Position numbers and translations under genes: made by a program. The notes beneath the pieces are model-generated. The model was not told the origin of the DNA and searched no databases. It saw only the letters and a list, made by a program, of their open reading frames with translations. This document shows positions 11,233 through 22,101 of a stretch of DNA of 40,951 bases, one piece after another. Within the stretch, counting starts at the first letter, position 1, and every line of letters starts with the position of its first letter. Where the stretch lies: contig JAAVZA010000019.1 of assembly GCA_022791395.1 (NCBI GenBank), forward strand, positions 1-40,951, read 5' to 3'. The stretch comes from Clostridia bacterium. Its GTDB lineage: Bacteria; Bacillota; Clostridia; TANB77; CAG-508.

Positions 11233-11380
11233 ATTAATACCTCTTCCTTTATTTATTTCTCTAATTATATCACCATACATAAAATTAGTAAAGTATTTTT
11301 TGTCGTATTATATCCTGAAAGATATTTTAATAATTCTATAGATTTTTATATATACTTATATTATAATATACATATATCTT

Positions 11381-12061
11381 ATGAGAAAGGAGAAAATTCA
11401 AATGGAAGAAAATGTGAAAGAATATGACTTAATTCAAAAAACTTTTTTCTGGATGTTTTTAGGTTTACTAGGTACTGCTATTGTTGCTTGGTATACATAT
11501 TCATCTGGATTATTTATTGATATTATTTTTAAAGGATACTTTAATATTTTATTAATTGCAGAATTAGTAGTAGTTATTGTATTCTCTTTACTATTTAAGA
11601 AACTACCACCAACCATTGTTGGTATACTATATTTTGTATACGCTATGATAAATGGTGTTTCTTTATCTGTAATTTTTGTTGTTTTTGAATTAAATTCTAT
11701 TGTTTGGTTATTTATAGCAAGTGCTATTCTATTTGGTGGAATGGCTTTATATGGCTATAAAACTAATAAAGATTTATCTAATTGGAAAACTCTACTTTTT
11801 GGTATACTAATTGTAGGGCTTATCTTAAGTTTAATTAATCTATTCTTAGGTAATTCTACATTAGATATTATCTTAGACTGGGTTATTTTATTTGTATTTT
11901 TTGGTGTTACTGCATATGATATGAATAAAATTAAACAATTACAAGATGACGAAAGTTTAGACCAAAGTAAATTACACATATATGGTGCAATGGAATTATA
12001 TCTTGATTTCATTAATATATTTTTACGAGTATTATCAATATTTGGAAAAAGAAAAGACTAA
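11381..12061 (+). CDS. Bax inhibitor-1 / YccA family membrane protein
   Basis: Seven hydrophobic segments; LHIYGAMELYLDFINIFLRVLSIFG C-terminus. Confidence 0.85.
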   Translation: MRKEKIQMEENVKEYDLIQKTFFWMFLGLLGTAIVAWYTYSSGLFIDIIFKGYFNILLIAELVVVIVFSLLFKKLPPTIVGILYFVYAMINGVSLSVIFVVFELNSIVWLFIASAILFGGMALYGYKTNKDLSNWKTLLFGILIVGLILSLINLFLGNSTLDIILDWVILFVFFGVTAYDMNKIKQLQDDESLDQSKLHIYGAMELYLDFINIFLRVLSIFGKRKD

Positions 12062-12063
12062 AC

Positions 12064-12105
12064 TTAAAAAAGAGTATCAAAAAATTGATACTCTTTTTTA
12101 ATACT
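12064..12105 (+). terminator. Rho-independent terminator
   Basis: aaaaaagagtatcaaaaaattgatactcttttttaa. Confidence 0.8.
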
Positions 12106-12268
12106 AAAATTACAAAGCTTATATTTTTATTTAATATATTGTCCTTCTCTTTTTCTTAATATTTTCTTATTGGACTTGCTACTTTTTAAATTTTAGTGTA
12201 ATATAATATCATTAGTTGAAAGTTTATGTAAAAACATTATTTAGAAAGGAGTTATGTTTTAGTTTTTT

Positions 12269-12420
12269 AGCGCCTGGACAATGAATTATATTGTTGACGA
12301 GGTCAGAACTTATCGAAAGATTCGGCGGATGGTTCTGTGGCACAGGTTACTGTCATTAAATGCTAGCAAAAAGAAATAGTGATATTTTAACAAATCTAGC
12401 AAAAGTAACTTTTACATACT
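12269..12420 (+). promoter_or_regulatory. glmS ribozyme
   Basis: agcgcctgga...ttgacgaggtcagaacttatcgaaagattcggcggatggttctg core immediately upstream of glmS. Confidence 0.92.
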
Positions 12421-12457
12421 TTCTACTTCCATATTATTTTTTAGGAGGTTTTAACTT

Positions 12458-14299
12458 ATGTGTGGAATTGTAGGATATATAGGTACAAAAAAGGCTTGTC
12501 CTATACTAATTAATGGTCTTTTAAAATTAGAATATAGAGGATATGATTCAAGTGGTATTTCTACTATGGAAAATGGATATATCTCTAATATGAAAGATAA
12601 AGGAAGAGTAAAAAATTTATATGCTTTAGATGGAATTAATGATTTAATAGGAACATCTGGTATTGCTCATACAAGATGGGCTACCCATGGAAAACCATCA
12701 AAAGAAAACTCTCATCCTCATATGGATAATTCTAATACTTTTAGTGTTGTTCATAATGGTATTATTGAAAATTATCAAGAATTAAGAAATGTTTTAGAAG
12801 AAAAAGGTTATACTTTCAAATCTAGCACAGATACTGAAACTATTCCAAACTTAATTCATATGTATTATTCTAAAGATAAAAACTATGATGAAAAAAGATT
12901 TTTAAGAGCTGTCGCATCTACTTGTAAAGACTTAAAAGGAAGCTATGCTATAGAAGTACTTTGCAAAGAGTATCCTGATGTAGTAATTGTAGCAAGAAAA
13001 GATAGTCCACTAGTTATTGGTACTGGTGATAATGAAAATTATATTGCCTCTGATATACCTGCAATACTTGAGTATACAAAAGATTTCTATTTATTAAATG
13101 ATGGTGAAGTTGTAGAAGTATATAAAGATAAAATTAATTTTTATAATTGTAACTTAGAAAAAATAGAAAAAGATGTGAAAAAGATTGAATGGGATGCTAC
13201 TTCTAGCGAAAAAGATGGCTATCCAGATTATATGTTAAAAGAAATATATGAGCAGCCACGTTCTGTTCGCGAAACTATTGGTGCTAGATTAAAGAATAAC
13301 GAAGTAGTTGATTTTGAAGATATCCATTTAACAAAAGAATATTTAGAATCTGTTAATAAAATATATCTAGTCGCTTGTGGTACTGCAATGCACGCAGGTC
13401 TTGCAATTAAGCCAATGTTTGAAAGGCTATGTAAAATTCCTGTTACAGTAGACATTGCATCAGAATTTAGATATAGAGAACCTTTAATTGATAACAAAAC
13501 TCTATGTATATATATTAGTCAATCTGGTGAAACTGCAGATACAATTGCTGCATTAAAACTTTCAAAAATGCAGGGAGCTAAAACAATTGCTATTTCAAAC
13601 GTTATTGGAAGTTCTATTTCAAGAGAAGCTGATTATACAATTTATACTCATGCAGGTCCTGAAATTGCAGTTGCATCAACAAAAGCCTATACTTCTCAAG
13701 TAACTCTACTTGCTCTACTTGCATTACATTTTGCTGAAATTTTAGAATGTAGTGATAAAGCATTAATAGAAGCTATAAAAAATGAACTTTTATTATTACC
13801 AGAGAAATTACAACAGGTACTTGAAAATGTAACTGAAATTGAAGAATTTGCAAAAAAAGTATATACTGAACACGACATTTTCTTTTTAGGAAGAGGTAAT
13901 GATTATGCTGTAGCATTAGAAGCCTCATTAAAACTTAAAGAAATATCTTATATACATTCAGATGCATATGCTGCTGGGGAATTAAAACACGGACCTATTG
14001 CTCTTATAGAAAATGGAATTACAGTTGTAGGTATTATAACAGACCCTGTTCTTTCACCAAAAACTGTAAGTAATATTCAAGAGGTAATAACACGTGGTGC
14101 AAAAACTTTAATAGTAACAGATCAAGCTTTAGAAAATGGAAATTATGATAAAGTAATAAAAATACCAAAAACACACCCCATGATTTCTGAAATTTTAACT
14201 GTAGTTCCACTACAATTATTCGCTTATTATATAACTAAAGAGAAAGGATTAGATGTTGATAAGCCAAGAAATCTTGCAAAATCTGTAACTGTTGAATAA
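12458..14299 (+). CDS. glmS: Glutamine--fructose-6-phosphate aminotransferase
   Basis: MCGIVGYIG N-terminus, SIS domains, C-terminal DKPRNLAKSVTVE. Confidence 0.98.
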   Translation: MCGIVGYIGTKKACPILINGLLKLEYRGYDSSGISTMENGYISNMKDKGRVKNLYALDGINDLIGTSGIAHTRWATHGKPSKENSHPHMDNSNTFSVVHNGIIENYQELRNVLEEKGYTFKSSTDTETIPNLIHMYYSKDKNYDEKRFLRAVASTCKDLKGSYAIEVLCKEYPDVVIVARKDSPLVIGTGDNENYIASDIPAILEYTKDFYLLNDGEVVEVYKDKINFYNCNLEKIEKDVKKIEWDATSSEKDGYPDYMLKEIYEQPRSVRETIGARLKNNEVVDFEDIHLTKEYLESVNKIYLVACGTAMHAGLAIKPMFERLCKIPVTVDIASEFRYREPLIDNKTLCIYISQSGETADTIAALKLSKMQGAKTIAISNVIGSSISREADYTIYTHAGPEIAVASTKAYTSQVTLLALLALHFAEILECSDKALIEAIKNELLLLPEKLQQVLENVTEIEEFAKKVYTEHDIFFLGRGNDYAVALEASLKLKEISYIHSDAYAAGELKHGPIALIENGITVVGIITDPVLSPKTVSNIQEVITRGAKTLIVTDQALENGNYDKVIKIPKTHPMISEILTVVPLQLFAYYITKEKGLDVDKPRNLAKSVTVE

Positions 14300-14423
14300 A
14301 AAATAGCGGGAGACTATAAAAATGTCTCCCTTTCTTTGTGTGCGACAAAGCTAATACCATTTTGTGAACATCAAAGCTTATTATCCTGTAAATAATACTT
14401 CTTTACCACATTACCACTGTTAT

Positions 14424-14726
14424 TCAGCAGTTTTCTGTTTCTTCAATCATTGCATCCAGAATTTCTGCCACTTCTTTCGGCATACTTTCTCTACAAAGAT
14501 AGCCACATTCGCCAACCTCGCCGCAATGATATAAAAAGTAATCATCTCCATCCCACGAAAAATCATATGCAATTTTCATGCCTTGTCTTAAATCAATAAT
14601 TGTTACATTATCTTTTGTAGGATGGTTTCCTTCTACAAGCGGATGCAATTCGCCATCTACTGCTAAATACAGATTCCGCAGTGCATCCTCTTGTTCAGGT
14701 GTGAAAATACCTTTAATTTCATTCAT
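14424..14726 (-). CDS. Hypothetical protein, GC-richer than surroundings; in-frame CGG(Arg) without frame break
   Basis: 100-aa ORF; CTG CGG AAT at 14676-14678. Confidence 0.6.
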   Translation of the reverse strand: MNEIKGIFTPEQEDALRNLYLAVDGELHPLVEGNHPTKDNVTIIDLRQGMKIAYDFSWDGDDYFLYHCGEVGECGYLCRESMPKEVAEILDAMIEETENC

Positions 14727-14871
14727 AATAGTCTTTCTCCTTTACCAATAAAATTATTTATTAACGTCGCACCTACCGTAATCTAAACTTACAATTACTA
14801 ATACAATTATATATTTTTTATTAACTATTGTCAATATTATGTTAATTTTTAAAATAAGTCTATCTTTTCAT

Positions 14872-15135
14872 TCACCCTAAGAATACTTTTAAAACAATCA
14901 AAAGAATTGCTCCTGGTACTCCTAAAATTCCCACAAGTATTGCTGTTATATAATTTAATCCTATATGAAAAGCAAATAAATTTCCTACTATATTTATTAG
15001 GTATATTATTAATCCACCTAATATTGAGTTTAAAACTAATTTTAAAACGCTTTTTATTGGTAGTATAAATATTCTACCAAATAAAAATAAAAAGCATATA
15101 CAGGCTATATAAATAATTAAAGTATTATTATCCAA
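14872..15135 (-). CDS. bofA: Pro-sigma-K processing inhibitor BofA family protein
   Basis: Short membrane protein ending IGLNYITAILVGILGVPGAILLIVLKVFLG. Confidence 0.75.
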   Translation of the reverse strand: MDNNTLIIYIACICFLFLFGRIFILPIKSVLKLVLNSILGGLIIYLINIVGNLFAFHIGLNYITAILVGILGVPGAILLIVLKVFLG

Positions 15136-15285
15136 CTAAAATCACCTCGTCCTTTTACATACTATGATATAAATTGGACAAATATTCTTATTTTTAATAT
15201 TAATTACTTCATTATTAATATAGACGGAGGATATCAAAAGATACCCTCCGCCTCTTATTTCCAATATTTTTAGGAAACGTTCGTA

Positions 15286-15687
15286 TTACTTGCCTCTCGA
15301 TTTGTTTTTGGAGATTCGGCAGATCCTGCGTCTTGCCTGCTTAATCGCAGCCGTCCTGGCCTTAAATACAGACTTACCTTCTCTGTAGGACGCCTTCCGA
15401 TCATCTTCCAACATCTCGAGTTCTTTTTTCAAATCCTTCTTGTGGCTGTACTTGGGAGCTTTAGCTCTGTTCTCCTCCGCTTCCCTTTTCTCTGCAGACC
15501 GAAGCTTCCTAAGGGCTTTTTCATAAGCATTGGCTTTTTCCGCCTTCATTGCTTTTCTCCGCTCTCCTAAGCTGGGTCTTTCGGATGCGCTGTCTCCCTG
15601 TACCTTAAACGGACAGTTTTCCTCACATCCAATAGCATAGCACTCGCAGTTCATACAGCTCCGAACAAGATTTTCATTGTTTCTCAT
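15286..15687 (-). CDS. Hypothetical Lys/Arg-rich protein with Cys cluster; foreign composition, four in-frame CGG(Arg)
   Basis: MRNNENLVRSCMNCECYAIGCEENCPF...; RBS ggaggtatt upstream; CGG codons at 15397, 15499, 15559 and 15661. Confidence 0.6.
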   Translation of the reverse strand: MRNNENLVRSCMNCECYAIGCEENCPFKVQGDSASERPSLGERRKAMKAEKANAYEKALRKLRSAEKREAEENRAKAPKYSHKKDLKKELEMLEDDRKASYREGKSVFKARTAAIKQARRRICRISKNKSRGK

Positions 15688-15835
15688 TGTAATACCTCCA
15701 AAATGTTTTTTTACTACATTATTTATTATAACATTTAATTTTACATAATGCAACCGGTTCGTTTAAAAAGATATCCTATAATGTATTTATTTTTTAATTT
15801 ACTATATAGTTTTTTAAAAGAGGTATTATATTTTT

Positions 15836-16153
15836 CTATCCAACATCAATTTGTGAATTATATTGTTCTTTTCTAATTTCTATTTGTTTTATCATATCTA
15901 TTATTATTCCATTTTTCTTTGCTTTTCTTAATAAATAATTCAATTTAGATTGATTTGCTTTTATTTGATATAAATAATAATCTATTAATTCTCCTTCTGC
16001 AAATTCATAATTTTTATTTGCATTATCTAAATCCATCTTTGTTTTTATTATACTTTTTATTAATTCTATGTTTGATTCCTCTTCTGTTTTCTCTATTAAC
16101 TTAAGTTCTTTCACATATTCCTCATACATTAGAAATATTCTCCTTTTTACCAA
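15836..16153 (-). CDS. Hypothetical protein (YaaL/DUF2508-like size and composition)
   Basis: 105-aa ORF; FAEGELIDYYLYQIKANQSKLNYLLRKAKKNGI. Confidence 0.55.
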   Translation of the reverse strand: MVKRRIFLMYEEYVKELKLIEKTEEESNIELIKSIIKTKMDLDNANKNYEFAEGELIDYYLYQIKANQSKLNYLLRKAKKNGIIIDMIKQIEIRKEQYNSQIDVG

Positions 16154-16195
16154 AATATACTATAATATTATATTCTTAATTTCTCGTTTTATTCA

Positions 16196-17041
16196 TCAGC
16201 TAAAAATACTATAAATTACTATTCCAAAACTTTGTATAAAAAATAAATTTAAGCTATTAGATGTAAGTAAATTATTGGTTGCTTCCACTACTCCTAAATC
16301 ACTATTTTTATTTTTATGATGTTTTTGAGCTTCAAAGAATGTTATTAGCTCAGGTAAGCTAGTTATAAAACCTAATGCTATTCCAATAACAAATTCAGGT
16401 ATATTAAACTGTAAACATAGTTTTTTAAGTGAAGCGCTAAGTAAATTACCAATTATAAATAATAAAATCCCTGTTATTATAAGATAAATTGTATATTTTA
16501 TTATTTTTTCTTTCTTTTTCCTAATAAATCTTGCCTCTTTTTCTATAATGTCTGCTTCTAAGCTTTCTTCTTTTTTTAGATATAATTTATGAGTGTTTGA
16601 ATTTATATAATAAAATAATATAAATAATAGAATAAGAATTGGAACCATTTCTATATTTACTTCTATATTAAATATTAGCATTAAAATTGGAATTATTATT
16701 GATATTATAACCATAAATATATCTATTTTTAAGGCTTTATTATTCAATTTTTTGATATTATTATTTAATTTTATTGCTAATATATATTGTATAAAGTTTA
16801 TTATATTAGAACTTAGTATATTATAAATACTGGTTCCAATTAATCCAGCAAAGGCAGAAAAGCTAACACTTAATAGTTCTGGCATAGAGGTTGCAATTCC
16901 AGCAATATTTCCTACTGTTTTAGCTTTTAAATCTAAACTTTCAGCAAGTTTTCTAAGTACAGTTACTAATATGTATTTTGAAACAGCGACGATTAAAAGA
17001 GAATATATTATAAAGTAAAAAATTTCTTTTAATAATTCCAT
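16196..17041 (-). CDS. Sodium/calcium exchanger (CaCA)-like membrane protein
   Basis: Paired repeats AGIATSMPELLSVSFSAFAG and GIALGFITSLPELITFFEA. Confidence 0.75.
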   Translation of the reverse strand: MELLKEIFYFIIYSLLIVAVSKYILVTVLRKLAESLDLKAKTVGNIAGIATSMPELLSVSFSAFAGLIGTSIYNILSSNIINFIQYILAIKLNNNIKKLNNKALKIDIFMVIISIIIPILMLIFNIEVNIEMVPILILLFILFYYINSNTHKLYLKKEESLEADIIEKEARFIRKKKEKIIKYTIYLIITGILLFIIGNLLSASLKKLCLQFNIPEFVIGIALGFITSLPELITFFEAQKHHKNKNSDLGVVEATNNLLTSNSLNLFFIQSFGIVIYSIFS

Positions 17042-17228
17042 AGTTTACCTCCTATCTTTATAAAGTATAAACATTTTTTACTAGATTAATCAGTTATAAT
17101 ATTAAAAATTCCTTTTTATTGTATTTTACTTTTTCTGTCATATACCGTCGAATTGTTTATGAATAGCTAGTCTTTCTTTGGGAAATACTTTTACTACCAA
17201 AGTATTTTTGTAAAAGGAGGCTTTTAAA

Positions 17229-18002
17229 TTGATACGAAAAGTAGAAATTAGTAACGTAGATACCTCAAAACTTCCAGTACTTTCAAATGAAGAAAAAGAC
17301 GAATTATTTATAAAAATTAAGCAAGGAGATGAAGAAGCAAGAGAAAGATTTATTAACGGAAATTTAAGATTGGTGTTAAGCGTTTTACAGCGTTTTAGTG
17401 GTAGATGTGAAAGTATTGATGATTTATTTCAAGTTGGATGTGTAGGACTTATTAAGTCTATAGATAATTTTGATGTTTCTTTAAATGTTCAATTCTCTAC
17501 TTATGCTGTTCCTATGATTATTGGAGAAATTAGACGTTATCTTCGTGATAATAATCCTATTAGAGTTAGTCGCTCTGTTAGGGACTTAGCATATAAAGCG
17601 CTTCAGGCAAAAGAAAAATTAACAAAAGAATTTAATAGAGAACCAACTGTTGAACAAATTGCAAAAGAAGTTGGAGTAGATAAAGAAGATATCGTTTTCA
17701 GCTTCGAAGCTATCCAAGATCCATTATCTTTACAAGAACCCATATATAATGATGGAAGTGAGAGTATTTATATTATAGATCAGGTAAGTGATCATAAAGA
17801 AAATGATGAACATTGGGTAGATTCTATTACCATTCAGCAAGCAATGAAAAAATTAAATGAACGTGAAAAAATGATTATTACAAAACGATTTTTTGATGGA
17901 AGAACTCAAATGGAAGTTGCAGAAGAAATTGGGATTAGTCAAGCACAAGTTTCAAGACTTGAAAAAGATGCTATATGTAGAATTAAAAAATTATATAAAT
18001 AA
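17229..18002 (+). CDS. sigG: Forespore sigma factor SigG (TTG start)
   Basis: RKVEISNVDTSKLPVLSNEE N-terminus, sigma-70 regions 2-4. Confidence 0.92.
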   Translation: MIRKVEISNVDTSKLPVLSNEEKDELFIKIKQGDEEARERFINGNLRLVLSVLQRFSGRCESIDDLFQVGCVGLIKSIDNFDVSLNVQFSTYAVPMIIGEIRRYLRDNNPIRVSRSVRDLAYKALQAKEKLTKEFNREPTVEQIAKEVGVDKEDIVFSFEAIQDPLSLQEPIYNDGSESIYIIDQVSDHKENDEHWVDSITIQQAMKKLNEREKMIITKRFFDGRTQMEVAEEIGISQAQVSRLEKDAICRIKKLYK

Positions 18003-18003
18003 A

Positions 18004-18032
18004 GGAACTGCCAGATTAGCTGGCAGTTCCTC
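18004..18032. terminator. Bidirectional terminator between sigG and sigE
   Basis: ggaactgccagattagctggcagttcct. Confidence 0.8.
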
Positions 18033-18033
18033 T

Positions 18034-18780
18034 TTATCCAGTTTTACTTATAATATCTTTTCTCATTTTCCCAATGATTTTCTTTTCTAATCTTGATATA
18101 TAACTTTGTGAAATTCCAAGCATATCTGCTACCTCTTTTTGTGTTTTTTCATTACCACTTATAAATCCAAATCGTAATTCCATTATATTCTTTTCTCTAT
18201 TATTAAGCTTTTGCATTGATGCTCTTAATAATTTTTTATCTACTTCATCTTCAATTGCACGAGATGTAACATCACTATCTGTTCCTAAAATATCTGATAA
18301 TAGGAGTTCATTTCCATCACCATCTTGATTTAATGGTTCATCTATTGAAATTTCTCCTTTTAACTTATTACTTCTTCTTAAATACATTAATATTTCATTT
18401 TCTATGCAACGTGACGCATATGTCGCAAGTTTTATATTTTTATCTGTATTAAAAGTATTTATTGCTTTCATTAATCCTATTGTTCCAATAGATATTAAAT
18501 CCTCAATACCTATTCCTGTATTTTCAAATTTTTTAGCAATATATACCACTAACCTTAAATTTCTTTCTACTAAAGTTTGTCTTGCTTCATCATCTCCATT
18601 TGCAAGTTTATTTAACATTTCCTCCTCTTCTTCTGAAGCTAGCGGTGGAGGCAAAGTTTGACTACCTCCTATATAATATATTGGTAATTCATAAATATCC
18701 TCTATATCTTTATTTATATATTTAACATATATCGTATTAATACTATCTTTTAGTATTTGTAAAATATTCATTTCCCTCAC
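18034..18780 (-). CDS. sigE: Mother-cell sigma factor SigE
   Basis: [22 protein letters not shown] pro-SigE region; sigma-70 domains; downstream of spoIIGA. Confidence 0.92.
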   Translation of the reverse strand: MREMNILQILKDSINTIYVKYINKDIEDIYELPIYYIGGSQTLPPPLASEEEEEMLNKLANGDDEARQTLVERNLRLVVYIAKKFENTGIGIEDLISIGTIGLMKAINTFNTDKNIKLATYASRCIENEILMYLRRSNKLKGEISIDEPLNQDGDGNELLLSDILGTDSDVTSRAIEDEVDKKLLRASMQKLNNREKNIMELRFGFISGNEKTQKEVADMLGISQSYISRLEKKIIGKMRKDIISKTG

Positions 18781-19673
18781 ACCTTTCTATAATATCTAAG
18801 CCAATAAGACCTGTATAGGCTCCGTTTTTACTTATGTATTTATCATATATACCAACAATAATTTGATTTAATTTTTTCTCATTTTCTTCAAATTTAACTA
18901 TAACTTCGTCTGCAATAAATCCAAGTAGTAAACCGATTTTGTTTTCCAAGTGAAGAAAATGGTATAACTCTAAATTTTGGCATATATTCTCTTTCCTCTT
19001 CAGTTAAAGTAGTTTGTTCACCACCTCCTAATATCATATTTAAATTATTTATAATTCCTTTTGGTATGATGGTTTCTAACTGACTTTTTTCTATAACAAT
19101 TACTGGCATATTACTAATTGGATCTTTTAATAAGTTACCTGTATCTATCATTGCTTTTATTTTTATGCTTTTTTCTTTGAAGAATATTTCTAGCTCACAA
19201 AACATATCATTTTTAGATATTCTTCCTTTTACTAATTTAAATGCAATATTTACTATTACAAATCCTACAATTCCTCCAAGTAAAGCTATTTTTATTGGAT
19301 ATGTTCCTGTTAAATATCCATTTCTCATTAAAATATCTTGTGGTTTTATAAAATATAATAAGCAAAATGCACATCCTCCAAATGCAAATGATACTAAATA
19401 AAAAAGTAATAACTGTTTTAATAATTTCTTTATGTTTTTTGGATTAAATGCAATGTAAATCATTATAATTGATATAATTATTTTAAATACTATATTAGTA
19501 TAAATTTCTAATATTGGAGCAAAAGTTAATATTGCATATATTCCCCCTAGTAAGCTTGAAAAAATAATTCTTAGTCTACTTATCTTTGCCTTTGCAATAA
19601 GACCAGTAGCAAATAATATGATATAATTCATACATATATTTTCGAGCATTATTACATCCAAATATATTGTCAA
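18743..19673 (-). CDS. spoIIGA: SpoIIGA sigma-E processing peptidase, split by an in-frame CGG at 18933-18935; 309 aa if the C is skipped
   Basis: ORFs join as [49 protein letters not shown] Asp-protease motif. Confidence 0.92.
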
Positions 19674-20005
19674 TATTTTTTGCCTCCTTTTGTTGTTTTT
19701 ATATTGTACAACTTTTAGTTTTAAAATTGTGTCAAATCTTAGTGTAGAAAAAAAGAAATAATCGAGTTCTTTCGATTATTTCTTTTTATTTAATTTATTT
19801 ATCTATCTTTTATTTAAAGAATACTCATATTTTGATTAATCGTATATCAAATTTAAGCTAACTTTTTTAATTAATAACCCATATCACTAAGATAATTTGT
19901 ATTGCTTTTAAATTTTTTTGATTTTTTTCAAATATCTATTGACAATTCATACTATAACATATTATAATTACTTTTGTTCTAGGAATTCACCAGTTCAAAT
20001 AATAT

Positions 20006-20093
20006 GCAGATGTGGCGGAACTGGTAGACGCACAGGACTTAAAATCCTGCGGTTGAATAAACCGTGCCGGTTCGATTCCGGCCATCTGCACCA
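20006..20093 (+). tRNA. tRNA-Leu (TAA)
   Basis: gcagatg...catctgcacca acceptor stem, anticodon loop ggacttaaaatcc, GGTTCGATTCC T-arm, CCA encoded. Confidence 0.95.
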
Positions 20094-20204
20094 CATACTA
20101 AATGTGAAATAAAAATCGTGTAATGCACTAATAATGCCATATACACGATTTTTATTTTGTCTATTTTTCATAAAACTAATGCAATAGTAATGCAGTAGAA
20201 ATTT

Positions 20205-20400
20205 TAATTTGCTTTTTTAAGTTGTTCAAATCCAAATTCTTCTGATACATCAATATAGACTTTACCTGTTATTTCGCTTCCCTAGACATGACCAGCTAAA
20301 TATTGTATTGCTTTCATATCTACTCCTTGTTCTTTCCATCTAGTAATTCTAGTATGCTTTAACCTATGGTTGTGTAATGTTTTTGATAAGAACAAATCAT
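20205..20400 (-). pseudogene. Second integrase fragment on the opposite strand
   Basis: Reverse-strand reading gives integrase-like fragments (HNHRLKHTRITRWKEQGVDMKAIQYLAGHV) with an in-frame stop. Confidence 0.6.
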
Positions 20401-20439
20401 TATTGCAAATAATAACCCTAATAATTGTGAACATTTATT

Positions 20440-20776
20440 ATTTTGTAAAAAAAACGGAAGCTATATTACACCTTCACAAATAAATCAACTCTTCAAAAGG
20501 GTATGCATAGAAGCGAGAGTCAAAACAAATCTTGTAACTGTCCGCAATACACACATGGCAACGCATACATTTGTAACACGTACAATTGAATCAGGTATGA
20601 GTTTACTAACAATATCAAAGTTAGTTGGAACAAGTGTAAGAGAACTTGAAAAAACGTATGCTCATGTATTAGATAAGTTTATGAAAGTAGAACTTGAAGG
20701 ACTTAGAAAACACTTAAAAAATAGTAAAATAATTGCTTTTCCTAAGGTAAAACATGAGGCAAAATCTATATTGTAA
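20440..20776 (+). pseudogene. Tyrosine recombinase C-terminal fragment
   Basis: KKNGSYITPSQINQLFKRVCIEARVK...HMATHTFVTRTIESGMSLLTISKLVGTSVRELEKTYAHVLDKF. Confidence 0.75.
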
Positions 20777-20851
20777 AAAATTTGCATTTTATGTAAAATT
20801 GTAGTATAATTATAGTATAATTATACTACAATTCTTTTGGGAGGTGCTGTT

Positions 20852-21100
20852 ATGACAATTACAAACAAAACAACGGTCGCACTGGAAATTATGGGTGGAG
20901 TTCTTAAGCCGAACGAATCTCGGGAATACACTGAAATGGCGTTCAATACATTGGACGTTCACTCCGAAATCGGCAGTTGCGTTATTACAACGGAATATTC
21001 GATAAGGAGTTTCAGGAATTACGGGAAACTGAAAGCCGAAGAAGGCACGGAAAAGAACGAACACGGCATGAAAGAGATTATCATTTCTTCTGCCGACTGA
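20852..21100 (+). CDS. Hypothetical protein, GC-richer; in-frame CGG(Arg) at 20921-20923
   Basis: MTITNKTTVALEIMGGVLKPNESREYTEMAFNTLDVHSEIGSC...; RBS gggaggtg. Confidence 0.6.
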   Translation: MTITNKTTVALEIMGGVLKPNESREYTEMAFNTLDVHSEIGSCVITTEYSIRSFRNYGKLKAEEGTEKNEHGMKEIIISSAD

Positions 21101-21434
21101 ATAGTCCCAAATTGAAAGGATACATGTGTAACAGCATGTGTCCTTAATCTTATTTATAATAAAAATATTAAAATTCCATTAAAATAATATAGATAAAGCC
21201 CAAAACACATACAGCACAAGCATTTACAAAACAACCAATTTGCTCATCTGCACCAACAAGTAGAGTTTTTAAAACTCTACTTTTATTTTATCTGATTTAT
21301 ACCTTATTATATCTTTTGTACAAGTCCTACATATGTATTAAAATACATTTTCCACTTTTTTCCATTTTTTATTGACAATATATTTCCCCACGTTATATAA
21401 GCTTTTTATTAAAAATACGAGGAGAAATGTAAGT

Positions 21435-21851
21435 TTGGAAGAAAAATTAGATATTAATGCTATCCTAAAAGCTGAAAATAACAATCCTATAAAAATAGGT
21501 GAACTCAATTCTTAAGTAATTAATGCATTAAATTTGGATTGTTCTCCTAGAAACATTGTATTAACAGCTGAAAGAATATATCATTGTGAAAAACATAAAA
21601 GTCAATATAAAGACGAGAATTCGTATAATAATAGTATAGAAAGCATTCCAGCAATAATAAAAGAACCAGATTTTATAGGATTTAATAATTCTAATAACAG
21701 TATACAATATGTAAAAAAATTAGAAGATACTACATTGGTAGCTGTTAGAATATCTTATAAAGGTGCTTTAAAGTTAAGAACTGTATTTCCATTAACAGAG
21801 TTTGATCTTAATAAGAAAATTGCTTCAAAAAAATTAATTCCATACAATTAA
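21435..21851 (+). pseudogene. Interrupted ORF of unknown function (TAA in the middle)
   Basis: LEEKLDINAILKAENNNPIKIGELNS*VINALNLDCSPRNIVLTAERIYHCEKHKSQYK...; terminator aagaggatgtgttgccacatcctctt follows. Confidence 0.5.
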
Positions 21852-22055
21852 GAGGATGTGTTGCCACATCCTCTTCTTTCCGATCATTTGGCAGGTCGGT
21901 AACCCTACATCTCTTTCTAGACCATCTCTGGCGCGATAGCCACCTTGCTATCCTCAAATAACCTTACTTATTATTATATGCAAACTATACAACAATATGT
22001 ATAGTTGATAACTATAAAAAATAAATTATAACACTATTTTATTCAAAATATTATT

Positions 22056-22101
22056 TGGTAGCGACGGTGGGACTTGAACCTACGACCTGCCGGGTATGAA
22101 C
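22056..22101. repeat. Left attachment site (46 bp, 3' part of tRNA-Met)
   Basis: tggtagcgacggtgggacttgaacctacgacctgccgggtatgaac identical to 28586-28631. Confidence 0.95.

Larger units (their letters stand above)
20083..21255. mobile_element. Decayed integrative element next to tRNA-Leu, bounded by 11-bp repeats of the tRNA 3' end
   Basis: catctgcacca at 20083-20093 and 21245-21255; integrase debris between them. Confidence 0.5.

Noticed and set aside
19918-20112. ORF RCGGTGRRTGLKILRLNKPCRFDSGHLHH
   Set aside because: Translation of the tRNA-Leu gene, not a protein.
20810-21064. Minus-strand ORF 20810..21064
   Set aside because: Antisense to the better-supported plus ORF with RBS gggaggtg.
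22056-22101. Second tRNA-Met gene at the left prophage end
   Set aside because: Only the 46-nt 3' portion is present and the sequence diverges at 22102; it is an attachment site remnant.
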